From contig CP060419.1 of NCBI GenBank assembly GCA_025232375.1, positions 2,231,001 through 2,295,000 on the forward strand: 64,000 nt of DNA, in the 5' to 3' direction. Origin of the DNA: Pseudoxanthomonas sp. NC8. Lineage in GTDB: Bacteria > Pseudomonadota > Gammaproteobacteria > Xanthomonadales > Xanthomonadaceae. The translations under genes were made by a program, and so were the position numbers. Positions 20,850-32,091 of the stretch are shown in pieces. The notes beneath the pieces were generated by a model. The model was not told the origin of the DNA. It saw only the letters and a list, made by a program, of their open reading frames with translations, and made no database searches. Within the stretch, counting starts at the first letter, position 1. Each line of letters starts with the position of its first letter.

Positions 20850-22587
20850 TCAGCCGATCTCGCGCAGCAGCTGGGTCGCTTCGTCGCGCGCGGAGGGATC
20901 CGCACCGACCGCGACCTCGCGCAGCAGCGTGCGCGCGGTTTCGACGTCGCCGAGGTCGAGGTAGGCGATGGCGAGCTCCAGCCGCTCGCGGCCCGCCGGC
21001 GCCGGATTCAGCGGCGCAAGGCCGATCGCCGCGCCGAGCGCGCCGGAATTTCCGGTGTGCCAGGCCGGCACGTGGGCGTCATCGGGATGCGCGGCGGCGG
21101 GGTACGCCGGCTCTTCGTCGAAGGCGTGGTGCGCTTCCTCCGGCGTATCGGCGGCGAGCACCGGATCGGCGGCCGGATGCGGCGACGGCACGGCCGCGGC
21201 CAGCGCGGCGGCGTCGAAACCGGTACCGCGGGCCACCGGGATCGGCAACGGCTTGGGACGGCGTGCCAGCCACCAGACCGGGGGGGCGGCGGCCAGCAGC
21301 AGGCCCACGCCGCCCCACAGCCACACCGGTACGGAGGCGGAGGCCGGCGCCGCGGATTCGGCATTGGTCCGCGCCAGCGTCTGCTGCGCGGCCGCCAGCT
21401 CGCTGTCCTTGAGCTTGATCAGCTTGAGCTGTGCCTCCTGCATCTTTTCCAGGTCGTCGACCCGGCTGCGCAGTTCCGCCAGCTCCGAATCGCGCGCAGC
21501 CAGGTCTTCCTGCGCCTGGCGCAGTTGTTCGTTTGCCAGCATGTCGCCCTCGCCACCGGTACCGAGTCCGGATTCTGTCGCCTGGGTCGCGGATGCCGCG
21601 GCCGCCGGCGCGATTTCCAGCCGTGCGCCAGCCGGCGCGGGAGCCGGTGCAGCCGCCGGCGCCGCCGCGGTCGCAGCCGCGGGTGCCACCCCGCTGTCGG
21701 CCGGCTGCGGGACCGGGCGCTGCGCCTGTCGCCACTGCGCGGTCTGTTCGCGCACCAGCGCCGCAGCCTCGGCGGCGGCGGCGTAGTCGTCCGCGCCGGG
21801 CACGCGCAGCACCGCACCACTGCGGACGCGATGGATGTTGCCGCCGATGAACGCCTCGGGATTGGCATGCAGCAGCGCGACCATGGCTTCATCGAGGCTG
21901 CGTCCGCCGCGGTCCATGCCGGCGGCGATCCGCGACAGGGACTGGCCACGCTCGACGCGGGCGAGCACCTCGCCGGGCGCCGCCACGGCAGCGGCCGGTG
22001 CGGGCCGGATGGCCGGCGGCGGCGGCGGAGCTGGCGTGGATGCCGGTTCCGCGCTGGCCGCGGGCGCAGCCTCGGGGGCAACGGCGACCGGCTGCGGCTC
22101 ACGGACGATGGCGTCGGACGGCACCGCCTGCGGCGCCTGGATCGCCGGGGCCTCGATCGCCGCCGCGGTCTGCGGCGCGGCAACCAGTGCGGAGTATTCG
22201 CGGACCAGGCATGGGCCTGGCCCCAGTCGACCTCGACTGGGAAGCCCACCGACGGCACGTCGACCGGCGCGCTGCTGGTCACGCGGACGATCGCGCGGCT
22301 GGGCGTCGCTGGTGATCTCGAACTGCAGGTCGCTGACTAAGGCCGGACGGCGGCTGCAGGCCGACGCGGGCGAAGGTCTCCGGCGAAGCCAGGCGCGCAC
22401 GCGCGTTTTCCAGTTCACCCGGTTCGTTGGAAATGATCGGGATCTCGGCCAGCAACGGCTGGCCCGGTGCCGACAGCACCTTTATCTGCCCGAGCCCGAG
22501 CGCCATCGCGCCGCTGCTGAGCAGCGACAGGCCGATTGCCAGCAACCAATGCCATGGGCGCGTGGCGCCCTGTCCCCTGATGCTCAT
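20850..22587 (-). CDS. fimV: FimV/HubP-like polar landmark and pilus-assembly protein
   Basis: About 578 residues. Signal (WHWLLAIGLSLLSSGAMALG), FimV N-terminal domain (LGQIKVLSAPGQPLLAEIPI, SPETFARVGL), Pro/Ala linker, LysM-like segment (GEVLARVERGQSLSRIAAGMD), a second Ala-rich linker, a coiled coil (EQLRQAQEDLAARDSELAELR), one TM helix (VPVWLWGGVGLLLAAAPPVWW) and a cytoplasmic C-terminus ending in a FimV/TPR-like helix (LELAIAYLDLGDVETARTLL). Organises type IV pili and cell-pole proteins. Frame changes at 22337 (CCTTAG), about 22296 and about 22210. Shorter than Pseudomonas FimV. Confidence 0.88.
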
Positions 22588-22594
22588 GCGGCGC

Positions 22595-22600
22595 ACTATA
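22595..22600 (-). promoter_or_regulatory. Candidate -10 (TATAGT) of fimV
   Basis: TATAGT on the minus strand lies seven bases upstream of the fimV ATG (22587), implying a leaderless or near-leaderless message. Consensus match only; no convincing -35 was found. Confidence 0.35.
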
Positions 22601-22617
22601 GCCGAGCCCATGCTGTT

Positions 22618-22645
22618 GTAGGAGCCGGCCTTGCCGGCGATACGC
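22618..22645. repeat. GTAG-type REP-like palindrome (SMAG-like)
   Basis: GTAG followed by GGA and the hairpin GCCGGC-CTT-GCCGGC, the architecture of the GTAG repetitive extragenic palindromes of Stenotrophomonas and Xanthomonas. It lies in the fimV-asd gap. Only one copy was seen in the window. Confidence 0.5.
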
Positions 22646-22714
22646 CACGTTGCCCAGGCGACGCCCTCGTGCTCGGGCACCCGGGCCGTCGCCTGCAGGC
22701 CGGGCGCCTGCAAA

Positions 22715-22740
22715 GCGGCGCGGGAACGAACCCGCGCCGC
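22715..22740 (-). terminator. Terminator-like hairpin after asd
   Basis: Perfect 10-bp inverted repeat (GCGGCGCGGG / CCCGCGCCGC) with a six-base loop, 12 bases beyond the asd stop. Read on the minus strand it is followed by TTTG, a weak T-tract. It may attenuate read-through from asd into fimV. Confidence 0.5.
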
Positions 22741-22751
22741 CAGCGGATCGA

Positions 22752-23777
<1,026 letters not shown>

Positions 23778-23854
23778 CGGATTGCTCTTCTTCTGTGCGG
23801 GTTCTGGGGTGTATGGATTCGATGGTCGCGCGGTGCGCGCGTGGTCCGTGTTCG

Positions 23855-23901
23855 GGGAACCTCCCTCCTCGTGCAGCCCGTCGGGCTAGATGGAGGTTCC
23901 C
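23855..23901 (-). terminator. Nested hairpin at the 3' end of the hydroxyacid dehydrogenase gene
   Basis: GGGAACCTCC (23855-23864) pairs with GGAGGTTCCC (23892-23901), and inside it AGCCCG-T-CGGGCT (23875-23887) forms a second perfect stem. The structure spans the stop codon of the upstream gene. There is no T-tract, so it may instead be an RNA-processing or REP-type element. Confidence 0.45.
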
Positions 23902-25006
23902 TGGCGTTTGCCGATCGCGGTTTTTCCCGCGGTGGCCATATCGGCAATGGCGCCGATCGCGGTTTTGCCCGCATCGGCAATATCGGCAATATCGGCAATG
24001 GAGGTAATCGGGGCTTTGATGGCGGTGACCGGGGTCGGCGGATTGCCGGCGCGCGGGCCGAAGCCCAGCGCCGCGACCAGGTTGTCCACCGCCAGCTGCA
24101 CCATCGCCCGGCGCGTGGCCAGCGAGGCGCTGCCGATGTGCGGAGTCAGCACCACGTTGCGCAGCGCCAGCAGTTCGGCACGCACGGCCGGCTCGCCTTC
24201 GTATACGTCCAGCCCCGCCGCGGTGGGCGGCGGCCGTTGGCCAGGGCATCGGCCAACGCGGGTTCGTCGACCAGGCCGCCGCGGGCGATGTTCACCAGCG
24301 TCGCCGTCGGCTTCATCCTCGCCAGTGCGGCAGCGTTGATGATGTGGTGGCTGGCCTGTGAATACGGCAGCGCCAGCACCAGGTGATCGGCCTGCGCCAG
24401 CAGTTCGTCGAAGCCGACGTGGCGTGCACCGATCCCGTGCTCCACCGTTTCCGGCAGGCGCGAACGGTTGTGGTACAGCACCTTCATGCCGAAACCATGG
24501 TGGCCGCGGCGGGCGATGCCCTGCCCGATCCGGCCCATGCCGAGGATGCCCAGCGTGCTGCCATGGATATCGGCGCCGAGCATGGTCGAGAACGACCACT
24601 GCTGCCAGTTGCCTGCGCGCAGCCAGCGCTCGGATTCGGTGACGCGTCGCGCGGCGGCCATCAGCAGGGCGAAGCCGAGGTCGGCGGTGGTTTCGGTGAG
24701 GACGTCCGGCGTGTTGGTGGCGACGACGCCCGCCGCTTCCAGTGCGGGAATGTCCAGGTTGTTGTAGCCCACGCCGACGTTGGCGATCGCGCGCAAGCGC
24801 GGTGCCGCGGCCAGCTCGGCCGCACCGATGCGCTCGTTGAGCGTGACCAGTGCGCCCTCGGCCTCACGCAGCGCGGCGGCGACCGCGCCCGGGTCGTGCA
24901 CGGTGACCGCGGCCACGGCGTCCACGTCGCAATGCGCTGCCAGCTGGTCGACGATGTCGTCGAACAGCGGCTGCGACACCCAGACGCGGGGACGCGTGGC
25001 GGCCAT
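23886..25006 (-). CDS. D-2-hydroxyacid dehydrogenase (glyoxylate/2-ketogluconate reductase, GhrB-like) with a repetitive C-terminal tail
   Basis: NAD(P)-dependent reduction of 2-oxo acids such as glyoxylate or hydroxypyruvate. About 375 residues. Substrate and cofactor motifs: [50 protein letters not shown] (Arg), [11 protein letters not shown] (Glu), [13 protein letters not shown] (His). Frame change near 24240. The normal family end ([15 protein letters not shown]) is followed by about 45 extra residues built from [16 protein letters not shown] and [13 protein letters not shown] repeats. The start at 25006 gives [14 protein letters not shown]. It is preceded by aroC with a five-base gap. 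Confidence 0.85.
23905..24010. repeat. In-frame repeats encoding the dehydrogenase tail
   Basis: Two copies of a unit around GATCGCGGTTTT(G/T)CCCGC, interspersed with four or more copies of ATCGGCAAT (TATCGGCAA in tandem around 23970-23998). On the minus strand they encode IADIADIAD and GKTAIG units. All period lengths are multiples of three, so the frame is kept. Confidence 0.7.
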
Positions 25007-25011
25007 GCCGG

Positions 25012-26133
25012 CTAGTCCCGCCCGCCTTCGCCCAGCGCCGGACCGGCGGGGATGCGCGGGGTGATCGTGCCGACGTCGCCGCACTGCGCACGGTGGCGCA
25101 GCGCCTGGTCCATCAGCACCAGCGCGACCATCGCCTCGGCAATGGGCGTGGCGCGGATGCCGACGCAGGGATCATGGCGGCCGGTGGTGATCACTTCGAC
25201 CGGGTTGCCATGGACGTCCACGGTCGGCCCGGGCAGGCGCAGGCTGGAGGTCGGCTTCAGCGCGATCGAGGCCACCACCTGCTGGCCGGTGGAGATGCCG
25301 CCGAGGATGCCGCCAGCGTGGTTGCTGGCGAAGCCGCCCGGTGCGATCAGGTCGCGGTGCTGCGTGCCCTTCTGCGCGACCACGTCGAAGCCGTCGCCGA
25401 TCTCCACGCCCTTGACCGCGTTGATGCTCATCAGCGCCGAAGCAAGCTCGCCGTCGAGCTTGCCGTAGATCGGCTCGCCCCAGCCCGGCGGCACGCCGTC
25501 GGCGACCACGGTCACGCGCGCGCCGACCGAATCGCCGGACTTGCGCAGCGCGTCCATGTAGCTCTCGAGTTCATCCACCTGCGCCGCATGCGGCCAGAAG
25601 AACGGGTTGTCCTCCACCGCGCTCCAGTCGAAGCCGGCCGGCTTCACTTCGCCGATCTGGGCCATGAAGCCGCGCACGCTCACCCCATGGCGCTGCTGCA
25701 GCCACTTCTTGGCGATCACCGCCGCGGCCACGCGCATGGTGGTCTCGCGCGCCGAGCTGCGGCCGCCGCCGCGCGGGTCGCGGATGCCGTACTTCTGCCA
25801 GTAGCTGTAGTCGGCGTGGCCGGGGCGGAACTGCGCGGCGATGTTCGCGTAGTCCTTGCTGCGTGCGTCGGTGTTGCGGATCAGCAGCGCGATCGGGGTA
25901 CCGGTGGTGCGGCCTTCGTACACACCCGAAAGAATCTCGACCTCGTCGGCCTCGCGCCGCGCGGAGGTGTGGCGCGACTTGCCGGTGGCACGGCGCTGCA
26001 GGTCGTGGGCGAACTCCTCCGGCGCGATCTCCAGCCCCGGCGGGCAGCCGTCGAGCACGCAGCCGATGGCCGGGCCGTGCGACTCGCCGAAGGTGGTGAC
26101 CGACAGAAGTTTGCCAAACGTATTGCTGCTCAA
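25012..26133 (-). CDS. aroC: Chorismate synthase
   Basis: Intact, 373 residues. Final shikimate-pathway step, EPSP to chorismate, needing reduced FMN. Signature regions: [51 protein letters not shown] region (catalytic and FMN contacts), [35 protein letters not shown]. It is followed by the hydroxyacid dehydrogenase and preceded by prmB, the usual order in relatives, and supplies chorismate for the neighbouring trp genes. Confidence 0.98.
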   Translation of the reverse strand: MSSNTFGKLLSVTTFGESHGPAIGCVLDGCPPGLEIAPEEFAHDLQRRATGKSRHTSARREADEVEILSGVYEGRTTGTPIALLIRNTDARSKDYANIAAQFRPGHADYSYWQKYGIRDPRGGGRSSARETTMRVAAAVIAKKWLQQRHGVSVRGFMAQIGEVKPAGFDWSAVEDNPFFWPHAAQVDELESYMDALRKSGDSVGARVTVVADGVPPGWGEPIYGKLDGELASALMSINAVKGVEIGDGFDVVAQKGTQHRDLIAPGGFASNHAGGILGGISTGQQVVASIALKPTSSLRLPGPTVDVHGNPVEVITTGRHDPCVGIRATPIAEAMVALVLMDQALRHRAQCGDVGTITPRIPAGPALGEGGRD

Positions 26134-26283
26134 GGCGCCGCTCCGCGGGGAGAACCGGTGGGTAGACGCGCAAGGATCGCATATCGGCGCCCCCTGCTGC
26201 AGTGCGGCAGGCGGCCGGAAACGTTGCCCCGGTAACGGTCGCGCGTCGTCAGCGCATGCACGGATGCATGCGCGGCGGCGAGG

Positions 26284-27214
26284 TCATTTCCGCGCGGCGG
26301 CCAGCTCGGCGATGCGTGCGTTGTGCGCGATCAGTTCGCGGCACTCCACCGCGAAGATGCCCATCTGCCCGACCTTGAACTCGATCCGTAAGGTCCACTT
26401 CCGGCAGCAGCTTGATAAGGTGCCGCTCGGACTCGCCGACTTCGCAGATCAGCAGGCCGTCCTGCGACAGGTGCAGCGGCGCGTCGCGCAGGATCTTCAG
26501 CACCAGGTCCAGTCCGTCCGGGCCGGCGCGCAGGCCCAGTTCCGGTTCGTAGGAATATTCCTTCGGCAGCGCGTCGGTCTCGTCGTCGGTGACGTACGGC
26601 GGATTGGTGACGATCAGCTCGTAGTGGCGCCCGGTCAGCCCGGCGAACAGGTCGGACTTGAGCAGGTTGACGTTGCCGGCATGCAGCCGCGCCTTGTTCT
26701 CCGCGGTAAGGGCCCAGCGCGTCGTCGCTGATGTCCACGCCGTCCACTTCCCATTCCGGCTGGTAGTGGCCCATGGCGATGGCAATGCAGCCCGAGCCGG
26801 TGCACAGGTCCAGCGCGCGCCGGACCTCGCGCCCGCCCAGCCACGGCTCGAAACCGGCTTCGATCAGCTCGGCGATCGGCGAACGCGGCACCAGCGCGCG
26901 CGAATCGCTCTTGAAGCTCAACCCGGCAAATAAGGCCTCGCCGGTAAGGCAGAGGCGGCCGGCACGCGCTCGTCGATGCGCCGCTGGAACAGGGCCAAGA
27001 CCTTGCGCTTCTCCTCGCCGGTGAGCCGCGACTGTCCGTAGACCGGGCTCAGGTCATGCGGCAGGTGCAGCGCGTGCAGGACCAGCTGGGTCGCCTCGTC
27101 CATCGCGTTGTCGTAGCTGTGGCCGAAGGTCAGGCCCGCTTCGTTGAAACGGCTGCCGCCGTAGCGGATCAGGTCGATGATGGTGTGCAGTTCGGCGGCC
27201 GGGTCGGCGGTCAT
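26284..27214 (-). CDS. prmB: Ribosomal protein uL3 N5-glutamine methyltransferase
   Basis: AdoMet-dependent methylation of a glutamine in ribosomal protein L3. N-terminal helical domain ([20 protein letters not shown]), AdoMet site [14 protein letters not shown], and the substrate-binding NPPY in [14 protein letters not shown]-terminus [15 protein letters not shown]. About 308 residues. Three frame changes: near 26935 (TAAGGC sites), near 26710 and near 26390, all at TAAGG/CCTTA written where CCWGG is expected. Release-factor methyltransferase PrmC is less likely given the N-terminal domain and the aroC neighbourhood. Confidence 0.9.
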
Positions 27215-27254
27215 GGCGCGTGCCGCCTGGCGGCGGTGTCGGGAACGGCCGGCA

Positions 27255-27260
27255 ATTATA
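27255..27260 (-). promoter_or_regulatory. Candidate -10 (TATAAT) for prmB
   Basis: A perfect TATAAT on the minus strand about 40 bases upstream of the prmB ATG, in the divergent prmB/sco1 gap. No clear -35. Confidence 0.4.
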
Positions 27261-27330
27261 GGCCAGCGGCGTGCTTTGCCCCGACCTTTGCCCGGGGCGC
27301 CGCTATCATGGCCGGCCTGGAACACACCGG

Positions 27331-27997
27331 ATGCTGGACCGCATGTTCAACCGTACCTTCGGCTACGTCCTCGTCGCCGCGCTGGCCGCCGGCCTCGGGC
27401 TGCTGGCGGCCTTCCACTTCCTCGGCCGCCAGGCCGGCCCGGCCGCGCCGGCGCTGCAGACCGTCACCCTGCTGCCGCAGTCGCGGGAGCTGCCGCCGTT
27501 CAACCTGCGCCAGTCGGATGGCACCCCGCTGGTCCCCGGCGAACTGGCCGGGCACTGGACCCTGGCCTTCCTCGGGTTCACCTACTGCCCGGACGTGTGT
27601 CCGACCACCCTGTCGGAGCTGGCCCTGGCCCAGAAGCAGTGGCAGGCCCTTCCCGAATCCACCCGCCCGCGCGTGCTGTTCGTCTCGGTCGATCCCGGGC
27701 GCGACAGTCCCGGCAAGGCCGGCGAATACGCCCACGCCTTCCATCCCGACACCCTCGCCGCCACCGCCGACGTGCCGGCGCTGGAGAAGTTCGCCACCTC
27801 GCTGGGCTTCGTCTTCATGAAGGTGCCGGGCAAGAACTTCGAGCAGAATCCGCAGGACTACAGCGTCGACCACTCGGCCAACCTCGCGGTGCTCGACCCG
27901 CAGGGTCGCCTTAGCCGGCATCATCCGTCCGCCATTCCAGCCCCGGGCCATCGCCGACGACCTGGCCCACCTGACCGCGGCGGACCGCGCACCATGA
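27331..27997 (+). CDS. SCO1/SenC family copper-binding protein
   Basis: Thioredoxin-fold copper chaperone for cytochrome oxidase CuA assembly, or a periplasmic redox protein. N-terminal TM anchor ([16 protein letters not shown]), then [28 protein letters not shown] (metal-binding CPDVC) and [16 protein letters not shown] (metal His). The C-terminus [19 protein letters not shown] is recovered by correcting CCTTAG at 27910. About 220 residues. The stop overlaps the psd start (ATGA). Confidence 0.92.
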
Positions 27998-28841
27998 GCC
28001 TGCTGACCACGCTGAGCTGGGCCCTGCCGCACCGGCTGCTGTCGTCGCTCGCGCGCAGCGCCGCTTACTCGGACACGCCGTGGCTGAAGCAGCGCTTCAT
28101 CGACACCGTCGTACGCCGCTTCGACGTCGACCTGGCCGAAGCCGCGCAGCCGGACCCGGCTGCCTACCCCACCTTCAATGCGTTCTTCACCCGCGCGCTG
28201 AAGCCGGGGGCGCGCACGCCCGATCCGGACCCGCGCGCGCTGCTGATGCCGGCCGACGGGCGGATCAGCCAGCTCGGGCCGATCGAGGCCGAAGGCCGCA
28301 TCTTCCGCGCCAAGGGCCAGTCGTTCACCGCCGCCGAACTGCTCGGCGACGCCGAGGCCGCGCGCGTGTTCGCCGGCGGCCGCTTCGCCACCGTGTACCT
28401 GTCGCCGCGGGATTACCACCGCGTGCACATGCCGTGGACCGGGATCCTGCGCGAAACCGTGCACGTACCGGGCCGGTTGTTCAGCGTCGGCCCCGATGCG
28501 GTCAGGAACGTGCCCCGGCTGTTCGCGCGCAACGAAAGGCTGGTCTGCCATTTCGACACCGACTTCGGGCCGATGGCCTCGGTGATGGTCGGCGCGCTGC
28601 TGGTCTCGGGCGTGGAGACGGTGTGGAGCGGCGAGGAGATTCCGCCTACGGCGACGACATCACCCGCAAGGACTGGCGCGGCAAGGGCATCGTGCTGGAG
28701 CGCTTCGCCGAGATGGCGCGCTTCAACTACGGCTCGACCGTGATCGTGCTGCTGCCGCCGGGCGCGGCGACGCTGGCCCCGGGCCCAGCCGCCGAATCGC
28801 CGGTGCGGCTGGGTAAGGCGCTGGCCCACCTGGCGCGCTGA
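27994..28841 (+). CDS. psd: Phosphatidylserine decarboxylase proenzyme
   Basis: Makes phosphatidylethanolamine in the inner membrane. Conserved blocks: [87 protein letters not shown], and the self-cleavage site [14 protein letters not shown], where the Ser becomes the pyruvoyl group. About 282 residues. One frame change near 28641. Translationally coupled to the SCO1 gene. Confidence 0.95.
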
Positions 28842-28872
28842 ACGCGGGCAGCGCCCGCACCCGGCGCCCGGA

Positions 28873-30432
28873 TTACTTCGTGCAGCCTTCCAGCTTCAGC
28901 TGCTGGCCTGGCGCAGGCTGTAGCCGGGGGCCTTGAGCCCGTTGGCGCGGGCCAGCACCTTGACCTCGCAGCCGTGGCGCTGGGCGATGCGGCCGAGCGT
29001 GTCGCCCTTGGCCACGCGGTAGCTGCGTGCCTGCTGCGCCTTCGGCTTGGCCGGCTGCGGGGTACCGGTGGCGACGGTGGTGGCCACGCCGGGCAGCGGC
29101 GTGACGTCGCCCACGGCGACGGTGCCTGCGGGGGTGTCGCGGACGATCGCGGCGTTGACGTCGGCGGTCACCAGCGCCTGGGCCAGCTCGGTACGCTCGC
29201 CGCCGCTGCAGTACCGGTGGTAGAGGCCGGCCACGCGGGTGGTCGCGTTGAGCGTGGTCCCGGCCGGAATCCAGGTCTCGACCTCGTAGCGCGGGTTCAG
29301 GTTGCGCAGGGCGCGCATGTAGCCGTCGCGGTTGCCGCGATTGCCCGGGCAAATGGTCAGCGCGTAGATGCTCGCCGGCCGCACCAGCTTGAACGTGGCC
29401 GGACGCCCATCGACCTTGGGGAAGCTCACTCCGTACTGGCGCGGGTGCATGTAGATCCATGCCGCGGCGATGACCATCGGCACGTAGTCGCGGGTTTCGG
29501 CCGGGAACTGGCTGTAGGCCGAGGCGTTCCAGAAGCCGGTGCCGCCGCTGGACCGGTGCACGCGCAACGCCCGGCCCTCGCCGCCGTTGTACCCGGCCAG
29601 CGACAGCTCGACGTCGTTGTTGAGCTGCTGCAGGCGCTCGTTGAGATAGGCGGCGCTGGCCATCGCCGCGCTGCGCGGGTCGTAGCGGCTGTCGAAGCCG
29701 GTCCCGTCCGGGCCCAGGCCGAAACGGCGGCCGGTGGCCGGCATGAACTGCATCGGCCCGGCGGCACCGGCGCGCGACATGGCATGCACGCGGCCGTTGG
29801 ATTCCTTGGCCATGATCCCGAACAGCAGCGCCTCGGGCAGGCCGCGACGCTCGAACTCCGGCCACATCAGGTGGCGCATGATTATAGTAGTTCTCGTAGC
29901 TGTCCATCAGCGACGGGCGCATGTCGGTCAGCCAGCGACGGATGCCGGCCTGGATCGCCGGGTTGAACTGGACCATGCGGTCGAAGGCATGGCGCTTGTC
30001 GTCGCCGAGCAGGCGCACGGTGCGTGCGGCTTCGGGAACGTCGGCGGCCAAGGCGGTGTCGGCTTCCAGCAGCCCGTCCTCGCCGGGGTCTTCGTCCTGT
30101 TCCTCGCCTGCCGCATCGACCTCGGCCTTGAGCAGGCGCTTCCACGCCGCCAGCAGGTCGGACATCGGGCAGCCCTTCTGCTTCACGCAGGCGTCGACCA
30201 CGTCCTCCATGTCCTCCAGCGCGGCATTGCTTTCGGTCGTTCCCTTGGGATCGCCGTTGGCGGCCAGCACCAGCGCGTCGCTGTAGCGCTGTTCGGCGGC
30301 GGCCATGCGCTGGACCAGCAGGTCGGAGGCGGCCATGTCCTTGGCAGACACGCGCTGGGCGTGGGCGGCGGGAGCCAGGCAGAACAGCAGGAGGGCGGCC
30401 AGCGGCCAGTGCATGAGCAAGCGAGGGGGCAT
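28873..30432 (-). CDS. Lytic murein transglycosylase with C-terminal LysM (MltD-like)
   Basis: Exported enzyme that cleaves peptidoglycan glycan strands. Signal peptide (MHWPLAALLLFCLAPAAHAQ), a charged N-terminal region of about 160 residues, then the SLT domain with catalytic Glu in FGIMAKESNGRVHAMSRAG, GPMQFMPATGRRFGL and ELSLAGYNGGEGRAL. It ends with a LysM repeat (SYRVAKGDTLGRIAQRHGC). Lesions: 29881 (TACTATAATC where ENYLVMRHLMWPEF needs TACCTGGTC) and 28905 (a C lost in CCCAGG; true end LRPGQQLKLEGCTK at 28873). Confidence 0.9.
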   Translation of the reverse strand: MPPRLLMHWPLAALLLFCLAPAAHAQRVSAKDMAASDLLVQRMAAAEQRYSDALVLAANGDPKGTTESNAALEDMEDVVDACVKQKGCPMSDLLAAWKRLLKAEVDAAGEEQDEDPGEDGLLEADTALAADVPEAARTVRLLGDDKRHAFDRMVQFNPAIQAGIRRWLTDMRPSLMDSYENYYNHAPPDVAGVRASRPARGAAVRDHGQGIQRPRACHVARRCRRADAVHAGHRPPFRPGPGRDRLRQPLRPAQRGDGQRRLSQRAPAAAQQRRRAVAGRVQRRRGPGVARAPVQRRHRLLERLGLQPVPGRNPRLRADGHRRGMDLHAPAPVRSELPQGRWASGHVQAGAAGEHLRADHLPGQSRQPRRLHARPAQPEPALRGRDLDSGRDHAQRDHPRGRPLPPVLQRRRAYRAGPGAGDRRRQRRDRPRHPRRHRRRGRRHAAARRGHHRRHRYPAAGQAEGAAGTQLPRGQGRHARPHRPAPRLRGQGAGPRQRAQGPRLQPAPGQQLKLEGCTK

Positions 30433-30505
30433 CGGGCACATCGGGAACGAAGCGACCGGCAGGGTAGCCGCCGGCGACGGCAGGCGGCAAGCCGCGGGGA
30501 GCGAC

Positions 30506-30511
30506 TAGAAT
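30506..30511 (+). promoter_or_regulatory. Candidate -10 (TAGAAT) for the DUF853 gene
   Basis: Consensus-like hexamer in the divergent gap, 43 bases before the start at 30555, which also has an AGGAGG Shine-Dalgarno (30543-30548). Confidence 0.35.
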
Positions 30512-30554
30512 CGGCCGGCGCGTCAACCGCCGCGAGTTCGCCAGGAGGCGACGC

Positions 30555-32068
30555 ATGGACCCGATCCTGCTGGGCAAGGGCATCACCGACGACATCCCCG
30601 TCACCCTGCTGCCGAAGTACGGCAACCGCCACGGGCTGGTCGCCGGCGCCACCGGCACCGGCAAGACCGTGACCCTGATGACGCTGGCCGAAGGCTTCTC
30701 GCGGCTCGGCGTACCGGTGTTCGTGGCCGATGTGAAGGGCGACGTGGCCGGCCTGGCGGTGGCCGGCGACGGCAGCGAGAAGGTGCTGCAGCGCGCCGCC
30801 GAAACCGGCGTGGCCGGCTACGCCGCCGAGGCCAACCCGGTGCTGTTCTGGGACCTGTACGGCAGGCTCGGCCATCCGGTCCGCACCACCGTCAGCGAGA
30901 TGGGCCCGACCCTGATCGGCCGCATCCTGGAACTGAACGACACCCAGTCCGGCGTGCTCGACATCGTGTTCAAACTGGCCGACGACCGCGGCCTGCTGCT
31001 GCTCGACCTGGACGACCTGCGCGCCCTGCTCAACCTGGTCGTCGAGGAACGCAAGGACGTCTCCACCGAATACGGCCTGGTCAGCGCGCAGTCGGTCGCG
31101 GCGATCCAGCGGGCGTTGCTGCGCCTGTCGCAGGACGGAGGCGAAAGCTTCTTCGGCGAGCCGGCGCTGGAACTGGCCGACATCATGCGCGTCAACCACG
31201 ACGGTCGCGGCGTGATCGGAATACTGGCTGCCGACCAGCTGATCCTCAAGCCGCGGCTGTACGCGACCTTCCTGCTGTGGCTGCTGTCGGAGCTGTTCGA
31301 GAACCTGCCCGAGGTCGGCGACCTCGACCGGCCGAAACTGGCCTTCATCTTCGACGAGGCGCACCTGCTGTTCGACGACGCGCCGGCGGCGCTGCAGCAG
31401 CGCATCGAGCAGGTGGTGCGCCTGATCCGCTCCAAGGGCGTGGGCGTGTACTTCTGCTCGCAGTTCCCCGACGACGTACCCGACGACATCCTCGGCCAGC
31501 TCGGCAACCGCGTGCAGCACGCGTTGCGCGCCTACACGCCACGCGACCAGAAGGCGGTGAAGACCGCAGCCGAGACCTTCGTGCCGAATCCGAAACTCGA
31601 TGTGGCCGCGACGCTGTCGCAGCTGGCCACCGGCGAGGCGCTGGTCTCCACCCTGCAGGAGCGTGGCGTGCCCGCGCCCGTGTGCAGCAGACCAGGATCG
31701 CGCCGCCGCGCTGCCGCATGGGTGCGATCAGCGCGCCCGAGCGCGCCCGGGTCCGCGCCGGCAGCGTGCTGGGCACGCGCTACGACCAGTCCGTCGATCG
31801 CGAATCGGCCGCCGAGATGCTGGCCGCGCGGGCGCAGGCGGCCGCCGACCGTGCACAGGCGCCGCCCGCCCGCGGCACCCGCGACAGCGGTAAGGCTGCG
31901 CCGCCGCAGGCGGAGGGCGGCTTCGGCAAGGCGGTGAGCGACGTGCTGTTCGGCAACGGCCGTCGCCAGGGCGTGATCGAGGCCTCCGGCAAGCAGGCCG
32001 CGCGCACCATCACCAACCAGATCGTGCGCGGCATCCTCGGCGGCATCTTCGGTGGCCGGCGACGCTGA
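30555..32068 (+). CDS. DUF853 family HerA/YjgR-like P-loop ATPase
   Basis: About 503 residues. Opens with ILLGKGITDDIPVTLLPKYG and Walker A GATGTGKTVTLMTLAEG; Walker B in LAFIFDEAHLLFDDAP; arginine-finger region GVGVYFCSQFPDDVPDDILGQLGNRVQHALRAYTP. The Gly/Arg C-terminus (GILGGIFGGRRR) is typical of YjgR. Resembles HerA DNA-translocating ATPases, but the cellular role is not established. One frame change near 31682. A strong AGGAGG Shine-Dalgarno precedes the ATG. Confidence 0.9.
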
Positions 32069-32091
32069 ACACGGCAGGGATCGATCCGTCC

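Noticed and set aside
23905..24010. CRISPR-like array
   Set aside because: The repeats are 9-20 bp, in frame, contiguous with coding sequence and without unique spacers of constant length.
25093..26235. Long plus-strand open frame opposite aroC (and similar antisense frames at 1-1129, 55303-57467 and elsewhere)
   Set aside because: Arg/His/Ala-rich composition typical of the complementary strand of GC-rich genes; the opposite strand encodes clearly conserved proteins.
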